Shown here: positions 25,560 to 33,195 of the stretch, piece after piece | How the letters are laid out: each line of letters opens with the position of its first letter | Position numbering within the stretch: the first letter of the stretch is position 1 | Origin: Spirosoma fluviale | Lineage (GTDB): Bacteria > Bacteroidota > Bacteroidia > Cytophagales > Spirosomataceae | Reading direction: 5' to 3' | NCBI RefSeq assembly: GCF_900230225.1 | Contig: NZ_OCNH01000001.1 | Span: 1,798,001 to 1,862,000 of the forward strand | Length of the DNA: 64,000 nt | Notes under the pieces: model-generated | Told to the model about the DNA's origin: nothing | What the model saw: only the letters and a program-made list of their open reading frames with translations | Databases searched by the model: none | Translations under genes and position numbers: made by a program

Positions 25560-26759
25560 ATGACGCTCGTTAGTGATAACATCCGCTACCTGCGCAAACT
25601 GAACGGTTTGACACAGGAGCAATTTTCTCGAAAAATTAATATAAAGCGTTCGTTGTTAGGAGCTTATGAAGAAGGCCGCGCCAATCCGAACGGACAAAAT
25701 ATACAAGCCATTGCCAAAGCATTCAACACGACCGTTGAACTGTTGACCCGCCAGGACCTGCGCAAACTTCGCGAAACACCCAGCCTAAGTATACCTTTAG
25801 GTCAGCCGGGTAAAGTAATTGAGTCCCGGTCAACGCCAATTCGGACAGATGGCCGACTGGATGCCGACGAGGACGACCCGTTTCAACACCCCGATTTTCC
25901 GGATATTTTTGCCCAGCCAACCTCGCCCGCGCCGGAACCACAGCCGCTGTCGTCGGTGCTGAATAAATACTACCGGGCGCAGGACGAAGGACGATCGACT
26001 CCCGTTCCGCCGGTAATCACGCCCCCTGTGCGGCCAACGCAGAACGCCCCCGAACGGCATCAGCCAACGGCCTTTAAGCCGGAACCACCGGTTACTAGTG
26101 CGCCCGAACGGGGCCGGTCGTCGCTCGATGAGCTGTTCAATTCACAGCCGGAGCCCCGTTCGGCACCTCAACCGCCGGTTAGCTCTTCGCCCGATGTCCT
26201 TACGTTCAACAATGTCTACGAAGGGCCGTCTTCCTCAACAAGGGCATCGGTATCGGCGCAGCCAATGGCCCCCACGATTCCGGTGGTCATGCAGCGTCAG
26301 TTTGCCGATTATTGCCAGCGCTATCAGCAGTCCGATTTTCTGCACCGTCTCCCGGCCATGCATCTGCCAACGTTACCCGATGGTCATTACCGGGCGTTTG
26401 AAGCGGGCGATGATTTTGTTTTCCCTAAAGCGTTACTGGTCGGTAAGTTCATCCGGAACTGGTTCGACATTGCCGATGGCAAGCTGTACATGCTGCTGAT
26501 TCAGGCGCATCGGTCAGAAACCACGGGTGGGTCGGGCATTTGCTGCCGCCGTGTATATAACCAGGTAAAGGTAAAAGGAACCCTTCTGCTCACCGCCGAC
26601 CGGGCCGACGTGCCCAACCGGGAGGTAGTCCTGAAAGACGTGCAGGAAGTGTGGGAAGTGACCGCCTTCGTCAGCCAGCAGTTGCCGCCACCGGCACCCA
26701 ATACCGACCGTTTGAAACAACTGGTCGACGAACTTCGGTTTGAAGTCGAACGACTGTAA
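25560..26759 (+). CDS. XRE-family regulator with degenerate LexA/S24-like C-terminal domain
   Basis: 399 residues in three parts. Residues 5-65 are a Cro/C1-type HTH (IRYLRKLNGLTQEQFSRKIN, SLLGAYEEGRANPNGQNIQA). Residues about 75-245 are a low-complexity Pro/Ser/Gln-rich linker. Residues about 250-380 match the S24/LexA-like domain that follows XRE HTHs in Bacteroidota repressors: LPDGHYRAFEAGDDFVFPKA, then IADGKLYMLL, RRVYNQVKVKGTLLL and LKDVQEVWEVTAF. In active relatives the GDSM motif holds the catalytic Ser; here it reads GDDF, and the Lys expected before RVYN is Arg, so self-cleavage seems lost. The tail is a short coiled coil. No phage genes surround it. Divergent aldehyde dehydrogenase is a possible target. 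Confidence 0.78.
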   Translation: MTLVSDNIRYLRKLNGLTQEQFSRKINIKRSLLGAYEEGRANPNGQNIQAIAKAFNTTVELLTRQDLRKLRETPSLSIPLGQPGKVIESRSTPIRTDGRLDADEDDPFQHPDFPDIFAQPTSPAPEPQPLSSVLNKYYRAQDEGRSTPVPPVITPPVRPTQNAPERHQPTAFKPEPPVTSAPERGRSSLDELFNSQPEPRSAPQPPVSSSPDVLTFNNVYEGPSSSTRASVSAQPMAPTIPVVMQRQFADYCQRYQQSDFLHRLPAMHLPTLPDGHYRAFEAGDDFVFPKALLVGKFIRNWFDIADGKLYMLLIQAHRSETTGGSGICCRRVYNQVKVKGTLLLTADRADVPNREVVLKDVQEVWEVTAFVSQQLPPPAPNTDRLKQLVDELRFEVERL

Positions 26760-26951
26760 GTAGATTGTTTTTACGGGGTAGCGGGCCGTTCACTCATCGT
26801 TCGAATAAATGAAAAAATAATAAAACTATACGCTCTGTAACAGGTTAAAGAAGCGTAACTCAATTGACCAATCCGCGTATTTGTCCGAATGTGAAGACTG
26901 ATCTGTACGGCTGGCCACCATTGATGTTTCGTTCCTTCCTCTAATTAATTT

Positions 26952-26992
26952 GGGCTTTGGTGCCGGGATTTTCCGGAAACCAAAGCCCTTTT
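26952..26992 (+). terminator. Hairpin terminator upstream of truA
   Basis: GGGCTTTGGT (26952-26961) pairs with ACCAAAGCCC (26979-26988), followed by TTTT; CCGG words inside the loop can pair too. It is 193 bp past the XRE regulator stop and 40 bp before truA, so it probably ends the regulator transcript. Confidence 0.75.
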
Positions 26993-27016
26993 CGTAACTG
27001 ACGTACCGATAAGGCG

Positions 27017-27024
27017 TATTTTTG
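27017..27024 (+). promoter_or_regulatory. -7 promoter box of truA, very close to the start codon
   Basis: TATTTTTG exactly fits TAnnTTTG. It ends 7 bp before the truA ATG at 27032, so the transcript would begin at or within a few bases of the start codon. A clear -33 TTG is not seen. Confidence 0.5.
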
Positions 27025-27031
27025 CCCACCT

Positions 27032-27784
27032 ATGCGTTACTTTCTTCACCTGGCATACAAGGGCACCAACTATCACGGCTGGCAACGGCAACCGAACGGG
27101 CTGAGCGTTCAGGAAGTTCTCGAAACGGCTTTATCAACGGTTTTGCGACAGCCTACCGCTATCGTCGGTAGTGGCCGGACCGATGCGGGGGTTCATGCCG
27201 GGCAGCAATTCGCCCATTTCGATACCGAAGTTGCTATCCCGGTACAGCTGCTTCGTTCGCTCAACAGCATGATCCCTGCTGATATTGCTGTGTACGATTG
27301 CTTTCCGGTTCGCCCCGACGACCATGCCCGTTTTACGGCGCTGTCCCGCTACTACCAGTATCAGATCAGTCGAAGGAAAGACCCTTTTCGGGACGGACTC
27401 GTGTACGTATTTACCCTCCCGCTGAACGTCGAGCGGATGAACGAAGCGGCCAGCCGATTACTTCATCACATTGACTTTGAGAGTTTCAGTAAAGTCAGGA
27501 CCGATGTTAAAACGTTTAACTGCCAAATTGAGCGGGCTTACTGGGCGCAGCAACCCAACGGCGATCTGGTCTTTCATATCAAAGCCAATCGGTTTCTGCA
27601 TGGCATGGTGCGGGCTATTGTGGGAACGCTGCTGGCAGTAGGGCAGGAGCGCCTGAGTGTGGCCGATTTCGAGCAGATTATTTTGGCCCGCGACCGCAAA
27701 CGCGCAGGTCGGGCCGCTCCTGCCGAAGGCTTATCACTCGTTGAAGTCGGGTATCCCGAAGAGGTAATGTGTGGCAGGCAATAG
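27032..27784 (+). CDS. truA: tRNA pseudouridine synthase A
   Basis: 250 residues, the TruA enzyme that makes pseudouridine at positions 38-40 of tRNA anticodon arms. The start MRYFLHLAYKGTNYHGWQRQ is the family N-terminus. The catalytic Asp is D51 in GSGRTDAGVHA. Other family blocks are YYQYQISRRKDPF, IDFESFSKVRTDVKTFNC and FHIKANRFLHGMVRAIVGTL. Length is normal. The start follows a -7 promoter box by only 7 bp and a terminator by 39 bp, so it starts a new transcription unit. The nucleotidyltransferase gene begins 97 bp downstream. Confidence 0.95.
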   Translation: MRYFLHLAYKGTNYHGWQRQPNGLSVQEVLETALSTVLRQPTAIVGSGRTDAGVHAGQQFAHFDTEVAIPVQLLRSLNSMIPADIAVYDCFPVRPDDHARFTALSRYYQYQISRRKDPFRDGLVYVFTLPLNVERMNEAASRLLHHIDFESFSKVRTDVKTFNCQIERAYWAQQPNGDLVFHIKANRFLHGMVRAIVGTLLAVGQERLSVADFEQIILARDRKRAGRAAPAEGLSLVEVGYPEEVMCGRQ

Positions 27785-27881
27785 CCACTGTCCCGGATGG
27801 GAAAGATGGCAACGTAAATCCGGGCCGATCAGAACGGTAGGTGCGGCAAAATGTGGTATCTTTAATTAAAAAAAATTTCTC

Positions 27882-28484
27882 TTGAAAATAGGCATCATCA
27901 TATTGGCCGCCGGCGATTCTTCCCGAATGGGGGGCGATCCCAAGCAGCTAATTACATATAAAGGGCAGTCGCTGATGCGACGGGTAACGGAAAGTGCCTT
28001 AGCCCTGCAACGTGGTCCGGTTATCGTTGTGCTGGGTGCCAATCGGGCTCAGATCGTTCCCGAACTGGACGGATTACCCGTTACCATCGTCGACAACCCA
28101 AGCTGGCCGACCGGTCAGGCATCTTCCCTCAAAACGGGACTTGCCGCCTTTTACCTGACTCATAAAGACATCGACGCGGTACTGATTCTGCATATCGACC
28201 AGCCGCTGGTTTCGCTGGGGTTACTCCTGCATATGTTTGACGTCTATCACGAAGAGGACAAAGGCATTGTGGCCTGCCGCTACGGTACTCAACTGAGTGT
28301 GCCCGCTATTTTTCACCGTAATTACATTGATGAACTCCTGCAACTGAAAGACGATAAAGGCGTAAAATGGGTAATTGGCCGTCATCGCAGCGATTGTGTA
28401 GAAGTGCCTTTTGAAGCCGGTGCCATTGACCTCGACTCGAAACGCGACCTCGACCTGTTTCAGCAGGCCGTAACGCAGACCTAA
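27882..28484 (+). CDS. MobA-like NTP transferase (MocA/CoxF-type nucleotidyltransferase)
   Basis: 200 residues of the MobA-like NTP-transferase fold. The N-terminal LAAGDSSRMGGDPKQLITYK is the nucleotide-binding signature shared with MocA (CTP:molybdopterin cytidylyltransferase) and with related enzymes. DNPSWPTGQASSLKTGL and ILHIDQPLVSLGLL carry the metal-binding and substrate regions. The start codon is TTG (27882): the fold begins at once with KIGIIILAAG and no ATG precedes it. No molybdoenzyme or molybdopterin gene is in the window, so the nucleotide acceptor is uncertain. The DinB gene follows after 5 bp, implying cotranscription and probably coupled translation. Confidence 0.85.
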   Translation: MKIGIIILAAGDSSRMGGDPKQLITYKGQSLMRRVTESALALQRGPVIVVLGANRAQIVPELDGLPVTIVDNPSWPTGQASSLKTGLAAFYLTHKDIDAVLILHIDQPLVSLGLLLHMFDVYHEEDKGIVACRYGTQLSVPAIFHRNYIDELLQLKDDKGVKWVIGRHRSDCVEVPFEAGAIDLDSKRDLDLFQQAVTQT

Positions 28485-28489
28485 CAACC

Positions 28490-29065
28490 ATGCAAAAACT
28501 GGCTACTGCCCACGACCTTCAACAGCGTCTCAAGACGGTCCTTGACACCGTTGAACGGGAATTCTCAACCCTCACCGACGAGCAACTCCGTTGGAAACCC
28601 GCCCCCAACAAATGGAGTATTGTCGAATGTTTACAGCACCTGAATCTGGCTGAGCGGTTCTACATTCGCAACATCCAGCACAAAGTTGACAAACTGGGGT
28701 TGATTCAAACTGTACCCATCGACCAGACGCTCGAAAGTGATCTGGTTGGCAAGGCCCTGCTGTACATTGTCGATCCGCAGGGTAAATTAAAGTTTCCCGC
28801 GCCGGGCATGATTCGGCCCCGTTCGGCTGCCGATTTGCAGCCCGCCGATGTGATCGGGCAGTTTCTGGATTTACAGACATTACTGCACAGTATGCTCGAT
28901 AAGGCCGTTTATATCGACTGGAACCGGGAAAAGCTAATGACGATTTTTGGCAATTGGTTAAAGATCAACCTTGGCGATGCGCTCCGGATGCTGGTTGCTC
29001 ATACCGAACGGCACCTGAACCAGGCTATGCGTGTAAAGGCTGAAATAAATAACTTTGCAAAATAG
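28490..29065 (+). CDS. DinB-fold (DinB_2) protein
   Basis: 191 residues forming a four-helix bundle of the DinB/YfiT superfamily. Visible pieces are LRWKPAPNKWSIVECLQHLN (first metal His), and LRMLVAHTERHLNQAMRVK (two further His near the C-terminus), the usual three-His metal site. Family members include thiol-dependent transferases (bacillithiol, mycothiol) and proteins of unknown role, so no specific activity is assigned. No signal peptide. It begins 5 bp after the nucleotidyltransferase stop and ends 24 bp before the GH65 gene, whose probable -7 box (29050-29057) lies inside the end of this gene. Confidence 0.8.
   Translation: MQKLATAHDLQQRLKTVLDTVEREFSTLTDEQLRWKPAPNKWSIVECLQHLNLAERFYIRNIQHKVDKLGLIQTVPIDQTLESDLVGKALLYIVDPQGKLKFPAPGMIRPRSAADLQPADVIGQFLDLQTLLHSMLDKAVYIDWNREKLMTIFGNWLKINLGDALRMLVAHTERHLNQAMRVKAEINNFAK
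29050..29057 (+). promoter_or_regulatory. Possible internal promoter of the GH65 gene
   Basis: TAACTTTG exactly fits the TAnnTTTG -7 box and lies in the last codons of the DinB gene, giving a leader of about 26 nt before the ATG at 29090. No good -33 box was found. Confidence 0.4.
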
Positions 29066-29089
29066 GCTACGAAGACAATCATCTATTGA

Positions 29090-31426
29090 ATGAAAAATTA
29101 TATAACTCAGGACCCCTGGAATATTGTTGAAGACGGGTTTCACCCCGATTTTAATGAAATTACGGAAAGCGTGATGTCGCTCGGCAACGGTCGGCTTGGT
29201 CAGCGGGGGAACTTTGAAGAGAAATTTACCGGTAAATCCTTACCGGGTAATTATGTTGCGGGCGTGTATTACCCCGATAAAACACGGGTTGGCTGGTGGA
29301 AAAACGGCTACCCCGAATACTTTGCCAAAGTACTGAATGCCGCCAACTGGATTGGCATCGACATCGATATAGAGTACGAAACTCTGGACCTGAACCAGTG
29401 TGAGGTGCGTTCGTTTCGGCGGGTGCTGAACATGCAGGAAGGCTACCTCGAACGCTCGTTTGTTGCCGTGCTCAAAAGCGGCAAAGAGCTGGAGGTCAAC
29501 GCCAAACGCTTTTGCTCCATCGTCGACGACGAAGCCGGCGCCATTCGCTACGCCATCAAACCCCTGAACTTTGAGGCCAAGATTACCATTACGCCCTACA
29601 TCAACGGCGATATCCGTAACCGCGATGCCAATTACGACGAAACGTTCTGGGATGAAGTTCGGAAAGAGACGGGGTATGGCGAAGCGTATATCGAACTCCG
29701 CACCCGTAAAACGGGCTTCCATGTGGCTACCGGCATGTGCGTTGAAATTGAGCAGGATGGCGTAAAGGTCGACTATCAGTCGCAGCCTCTCAAGTACGAA
29801 AAATACGTAGCAAACCGGATGACCCTCGACTGTCGGAAGGGTCAGGAAACGGTCATTTATAAGTACGCCGTAAACCTGTCGTCGCTCAATTATGACCCAG
29901 ACACGATCATGAAGGATGCCCGTCAGTACATCCAGCGGATCACCCGGAAAGGGTTTGAGAAGATGCTGTTCGAGCAAAAGCAGGCCTGGGCCGATAAATG
30001 GAAAACCAACGACATCATTATTGAGGGCGATATTGCCGCTCAGCAGGGTATCCGGTTCAATATATTCCAGCTGAACCAGACCTATACCGGCGAAGATGAG
30101 CGGTTGAACATCGGCCCAAAAGGGTTTACGGGCGAAAAATACGGCGGGTCGACCTATTGGGATACCGAAGCGTACTGCCTGCCATTTTACCTGTCTACCG
30201 CCGACCAGAAAGTAGCCAAAAACCTGCTCGTTTACCGCTACAAGCAACTCGGTAAAGCCATCGAGAATGCGCAGAAGCTAGGTTTCCGGGCCGGAGCGGC
30301 CTTGTATCCCATGGTGACCATGAATGGCGAAGAGTGCCATAATGAATGGGAAATCACGTTTGAGGAAATCCACCGAAACGGCGCAATTGCCTATGCTATC
30401 TTCGATTACGTTCGTTACACCAGCGATGTGCAGTATCTGGTCGAGTATGGGCTGGAAGTCCTCATTGCCATCAGCCGGTTCTGGAGCCAGCGGGTCAACT
30501 GGTCGAAGGAGAAGGAAAAGTACGTGATGCTGGGCGTTACGGGCCCCAACGAGTACGAAAACAACGTTAATAACAACTGGTACACCAACTACATAGCCGC
30601 CTGGACGCTTCGGTACACCACCGAAGCCGTGGCGAAAGTGAAAGCGCTCGATGCCGATAAATACGCCGACCTGATCGACCGGATTCACTTCCGCGAAGAA
30701 AAGGAACTGGCCACGGCTCGGCAGATTATTGATAAGATGTACCTGCCCGCAGATGACGAAAAAGGTGTTTTTCTGCAACAGGAAGGCTTTTTAGATAAAG
30801 ACCTGATGCCCGTATCGGACATTCCGAAGGGGCAGCGCCCCATCAACCAGAACTGGTCGTGGGACCGGATTTTGCGGTCGTGCTTCATCAAGCAGGCCGA
30901 TGTGTTGCAGGGGCTTTATTTCTTCGAAGACGAGTTCGATACGGAGACCCTGCGCCGAAATTTCGATTTCTACGAGCCGATGACCGTTCACGAATCGTCG
31001 CTCTCGCCCTGCGTTCACTCCATTCAGGCGTCGAAGCTGGGCATGAAAGAGAAAGCGTACGAGATGTACCTGCGCACCGCCCGGCTCGACCTCGACGATT
31101 ACAACAACGACACCGAAGATGGCTGCCACATTACGAGTATGGCCGGTACATGGCTGGCCGTTGTGAAAGGATTCGGCGGGTTGCGGATTGAACAGGTAAA
31201 CGGGGCCGATCCTCGGGTAGTCCTCAATCCGTATTGTCCGGACAACTGGCAGTCGCTGGCGTTTAAAATCCGGTACCGGGGCGCACTTTTGCAGGTAACA
31301 ACTACCCAGCAGGATGTGACGGTGGCCAACTTCTCGGCGCAACCCATTACAATACACCTACTCGGCGAAGAGGTGGTTATTGGGGCGGAGAGCCAGCAGA
31401 CCGTGTCAGTGAAAATAGAAGCCTAA
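29090..31426 (+). CDS. Glycoside hydrolase family 65 (maltose/kojibiose phosphorylase-type)
   Basis: 778 residues, full length for GH65. Layout: N-terminal beta-sandwich (residues about 1-260, with DGFHPDFNEITESVMSLGNG), linker helices, (alpha/alpha)6 barrel (about 330-690), and a C-terminal beta-sheet. GPKGFTGEKYGGSTYWDTEA and the general-acid Glu in TGPNEYENNVNNNWYTN (about 486) are the catalytic region. VHESSLSPCVHSI (about 640) is the phosphate-binding loop that separates phosphorylases from hydrolases in this family. No signal peptide, so it likely phosphorolyses a cytosolic alpha-glucoside to beta-glucose 1-phosphate and glucose. The linkage (maltose, kojibiose, nigerose, trehalose) cannot be read with certainty. 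The usual partner beta-phosphoglucomutase is not in the window. Confidence 0.9.
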   Translation: MKNYITQDPWNIVEDGFHPDFNEITESVMSLGNGRLGQRGNFEEKFTGKSLPGNYVAGVYYPDKTRVGWWKNGYPEYFAKVLNAANWIGIDIDIEYETLDLNQCEVRSFRRVLNMQEGYLERSFVAVLKSGKELEVNAKRFCSIVDDEAGAIRYAIKPLNFEAKITITPYINGDIRNRDANYDETFWDEVRKETGYGEAYIELRTRKTGFHVATGMCVEIEQDGVKVDYQSQPLKYEKYVANRMTLDCRKGQETVIYKYAVNLSSLNYDPDTIMKDARQYIQRITRKGFEKMLFEQKQAWADKWKTNDIIIEGDIAAQQGIRFNIFQLNQTYTGEDERLNIGPKGFTGEKYGGSTYWDTEAYCLPFYLSTADQKVAKNLLVYRYKQLGKAIENAQKLGFRAGAALYPMVTMNGEECHNEWEITFEEIHRNGAIAYAIFDYVRYTSDVQYLVEYGLEVLIAISRFWSQRVNWSKEKEKYVMLGVTGPNEYENNVNNNWYTNYIAAWTLRYTTEAVAKVKALDADKYADLIDRIHFREEKELATARQIIDKMYLPADDEKGVFLQQEGFLDKDLMPVSDIPKGQRPINQNWSWDRILRSCFIKQADVLQGLYFFEDEFDTETLRRNFDFYEPMTVHESSLSPCVHSIQASKLGMKEKAYEMYLRTARLDLDDYNNDTEDGCHITSMAGTWLAVVKGFGGLRIEQVNGADPRVVLNPYCPDNWQSLAFKIRYRGALLQVTTTQQDVTVANFSAQPITIHLLGEEVVIGAESQQTVSVKIEA

Positions 31427-31433
31427 GGCGTAG

Positions 31434-31495
31434 TGCGTGGTTAACAGGTTAACCCGTTCTCGGTTAATACCAGCGAATGACCCGTTAACCACGCA
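31434..31495. repeat. 12-bp perfect inverted repeat after the GH65 gene
   Basis: TGCGTGGTTAAC (31434-31445) and GTTAACCACGCA (31484-31495) are exact complements around a 38-nt loop that also contains GGTTAACCC. It lies between the GH65 stop and the methyltransferase ATG. There is no U tract. Confidence 0.6.
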
Positions 31496-31505
31496 TGACC
31501 GCTAA

Positions 31506-32150
31506 ATGGACGTTAAACAAAATCCCGGAGGTAATTTTAACTGGATCGCGCCCGTTTACGACGCACTGGCATTTTTAGTCTTTGGCCGTAAACTACAGCG
31601 GGCGCAGGGGATTTTTCTGGATCGAATACCGCCCAAAGCCTCCGTACTGCTTGTGGGTGGAGGAACGGGCTGGCTGCTGGAACAACTGCTGGTCCGGTGT
31701 AAGCCAGAACGGGTGCTCTACCTCGAAACATCGAGCCAGATGGTAGCCCGCGCCACCCGCCGAATGGCGCGGAAATCTCTGCCGGGCACGGTGATCTTTT
31801 GGGTAGGCGACGAAACAACGCTCGATCCCAGCAACCAATTCGACGTTATCCTTACGCCATTTCTACTGGACCTCTTCAACGAACAAACCTTACAGAATCG
31901 CTTGATCCCCTCTCTGTTGCGCGTACTTAAGCCCGGCGGAATGTGGCTGGTTACGGATTTCGTATTGCCTCCCGCCTGGTGGCAGAAAGTGCTTTTATGG
32001 ACAATGATCCGGTTTTTCAGGCTTATCGCGGGTATCGAAACCAGAACATTAGCTAACTGGCAGCAATGTCTTACCGACGCAGGGTTATCCCATCAGGCGC
32101 GTAAACCGCAGGTGGACGGCATGGTGTCGGCAGAGGTTTGGACGCGATAA
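31506..32150 (+). CDS. Class I SAM-dependent methyltransferase
   Basis: 214 residues with a class I Rossmann-like fold. Motif I is SVLLVGGGTGWLLEQLL (about 46-62) and binds S-adenosylmethionine; an acidic residue at the end of strand 2 is in RVLYLETSSQMV. Motif post-II FDVILTPFLLDLF and motif III VLKPGGMWLVTDFVLP follow. The N-terminal WIAPVYDALAFLVFGRKL resembles the UbiE/COQ5-type substrate cap (the usual YDxxxxxxxxG region), but the family is broad and the substrate unknown. No signal peptide. It begins 80 bp after the GH65 gene; a long imperfect inverted repeat follows its end. Confidence 0.85.
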   Translation: MDVKQNPGGNFNWIAPVYDALAFLVFGRKLQRAQGIFLDRIPPKASVLLVGGGTGWLLEQLLVRCKPERVLYLETSSQMVARATRRMARKSLPGTVIFWVGDETTLDPSNQFDVILTPFLLDLFNEQTLQNRLIPSLLRVLKPGGMWLVTDFVLPPAWWQKVLLWTMIRFFRLIAGIETRTLANWQQCLTDAGLSHQARKPQVDGMVSAEVWTR

Positions 32151-32216
32151 GGCAGGTTATTGGTTAGTAGTTATTGGTTATTAAGTTAACGTAGATAATG
32201 GCCGCGTAGCGGCTTG

Positions 32217-32335
32217 ATGTTTGTAGTAAAAGTAGCTCTCTGATCCACCGAGCGTGCCGTAGGTACGCGATTATCGGTGTATGTCGCGTACCCACGGCAC
32301 GCTGGTGAATCAGAAAGCTACTTTACTACAAACAT
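32217..32335. repeat. Long imperfect inverted repeat (about 52 bp arms)
   Basis: Arms 32217-32270 and 32284-32335 pair with a handful of mismatches and small gaps; the inner segments (GCGTGCCGTAGGTACGCGA against its complement) and outer segments (ATGTTTGTAGTAAA) are nearly exact. The loop is 13 nt. It sits in the 275-bp gap between the methyltransferase gene (plus) and the hypothetical gene 32426-33166 (minus), that is, between convergent 3' ends. Direct A/T-rich words (TTATTGGTTATTAAGTT) related to the 4527-4598 repeat precede it at 32155-32190. Confidence 0.8.
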
Positions 32336-32425
32336 TTCGTGCCTATGGTGCTTAAACTGCTGATATTCAAGCACTAAATCTCATTGTTCACGTTAAGTTA
32401 CTAGCTATTTACCACCAACCAATCG

Positions 32426-33166
32426 TTACAAATCGCGAAACAGCTTGGTTAGGGCTTTATAGTCGCTGATGTCATACCATTCTTCGGTGCCCAGATTGAG
32501 CCATTGGCCATCCCGTCGGGGGCGTTTCAATTGCGCATCGTCGGGATCATAATCGTAATTATACACCTGGCTCATCACGTGAAGTAAGGTAGACCAGGGT
32601 ACAGTTTTTGTTTGCTCCTGCCGGTTTTCGACGGACGTAACGGTAACTGAACGCTCGGCAAACGACGCTTTGAGCCGCAATTCATGCTCTCCGGACGGGT
32701 TGCTTAGGTTTACATAAATCAACTCGAACGGGCGTTCGCGACCCATGGCTTCGTACGTTGCCTGAATCAATTCCTGCATCAGATACTGCCAGTCATCTGC
32801 TTTCTCGGGCCTACCGCTAAGGGTGCCTGCCTTGTCGCTGGTCACGGTAATATCCCAGAAGTCATCATCTTCATCTAAATCCTCTTCGTTGGCGGGCTGG
32901 AGTTTTGTTTTGCGAACCAGGTTGGCGAGTGCCTCCCACCACGCTCTCGGCAAACGACCCGACCAGGCATAATCATCATCCCGGGTATAGCCTTCGGCAA
33001 TGAGCTCATCGTCGTCAATATCGTCGCGGTCCGGATACGTAATCGCCAGATCTACCTGGATGGCATTGGCAGCAACGGTGTTTATCGAGAGGGTGAAAAA
33101 GTATGAATAAGGCGCGGGCAGCGACCGGGCCGTCTGGTAACGAATCTGAAGACTTTGGAAGGACAT
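32426..33166 (-). CDS. Conserved hypothetical acidic protein
   Basis: 246 residues, strongly acidic in the first half (DRDDIDDDELIAEGYTRDDD, NEEDLDEDDDFWDI). I do not recognise a named domain. It has no signal peptide or membrane segment and looks like a soluble cytosolic protein with beta strands at both ends. Conserved-looking features are WSGRLPRAWWEALANLV and LNLGTEEWYDIS. It lies 29 bp downstream of menE on the same strand, so it is probably cotranscribed with the Rieske and menE genes; no functional link can be read from the sequence. Confidence 0.7.
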   Translation of the reverse strand: MSFQSLQIRYQTARSLPAPYSYFFTLSINTVAANAIQVDLAITYPDRDDIDDDELIAEGYTRDDDYAWSGRLPRAWWEALANLVRKTKLQPANEEDLDEDDDFWDITVTSDKAGTLSGRPEKADDWQYLMQELIQATYEAMGRERPFELIYVNLSNPSGEHELRLKASFAERSVTVTSVENRQEQTKTVPWSTLLHVMSQVYNYDYDPDDAQLKRPRRDGQWLNLGTEEWYDISDYKALTKLFRDL

Positions 33167-33195
33167 AAGAAGTCGTGTTGACTAGTCTGGCAAAG

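Noticed and set aside
29240..30247. 335-codon open frame on the minus strand inside GH65
   Set aside because: Antisense shadow of the GH65 gene, with no family features.
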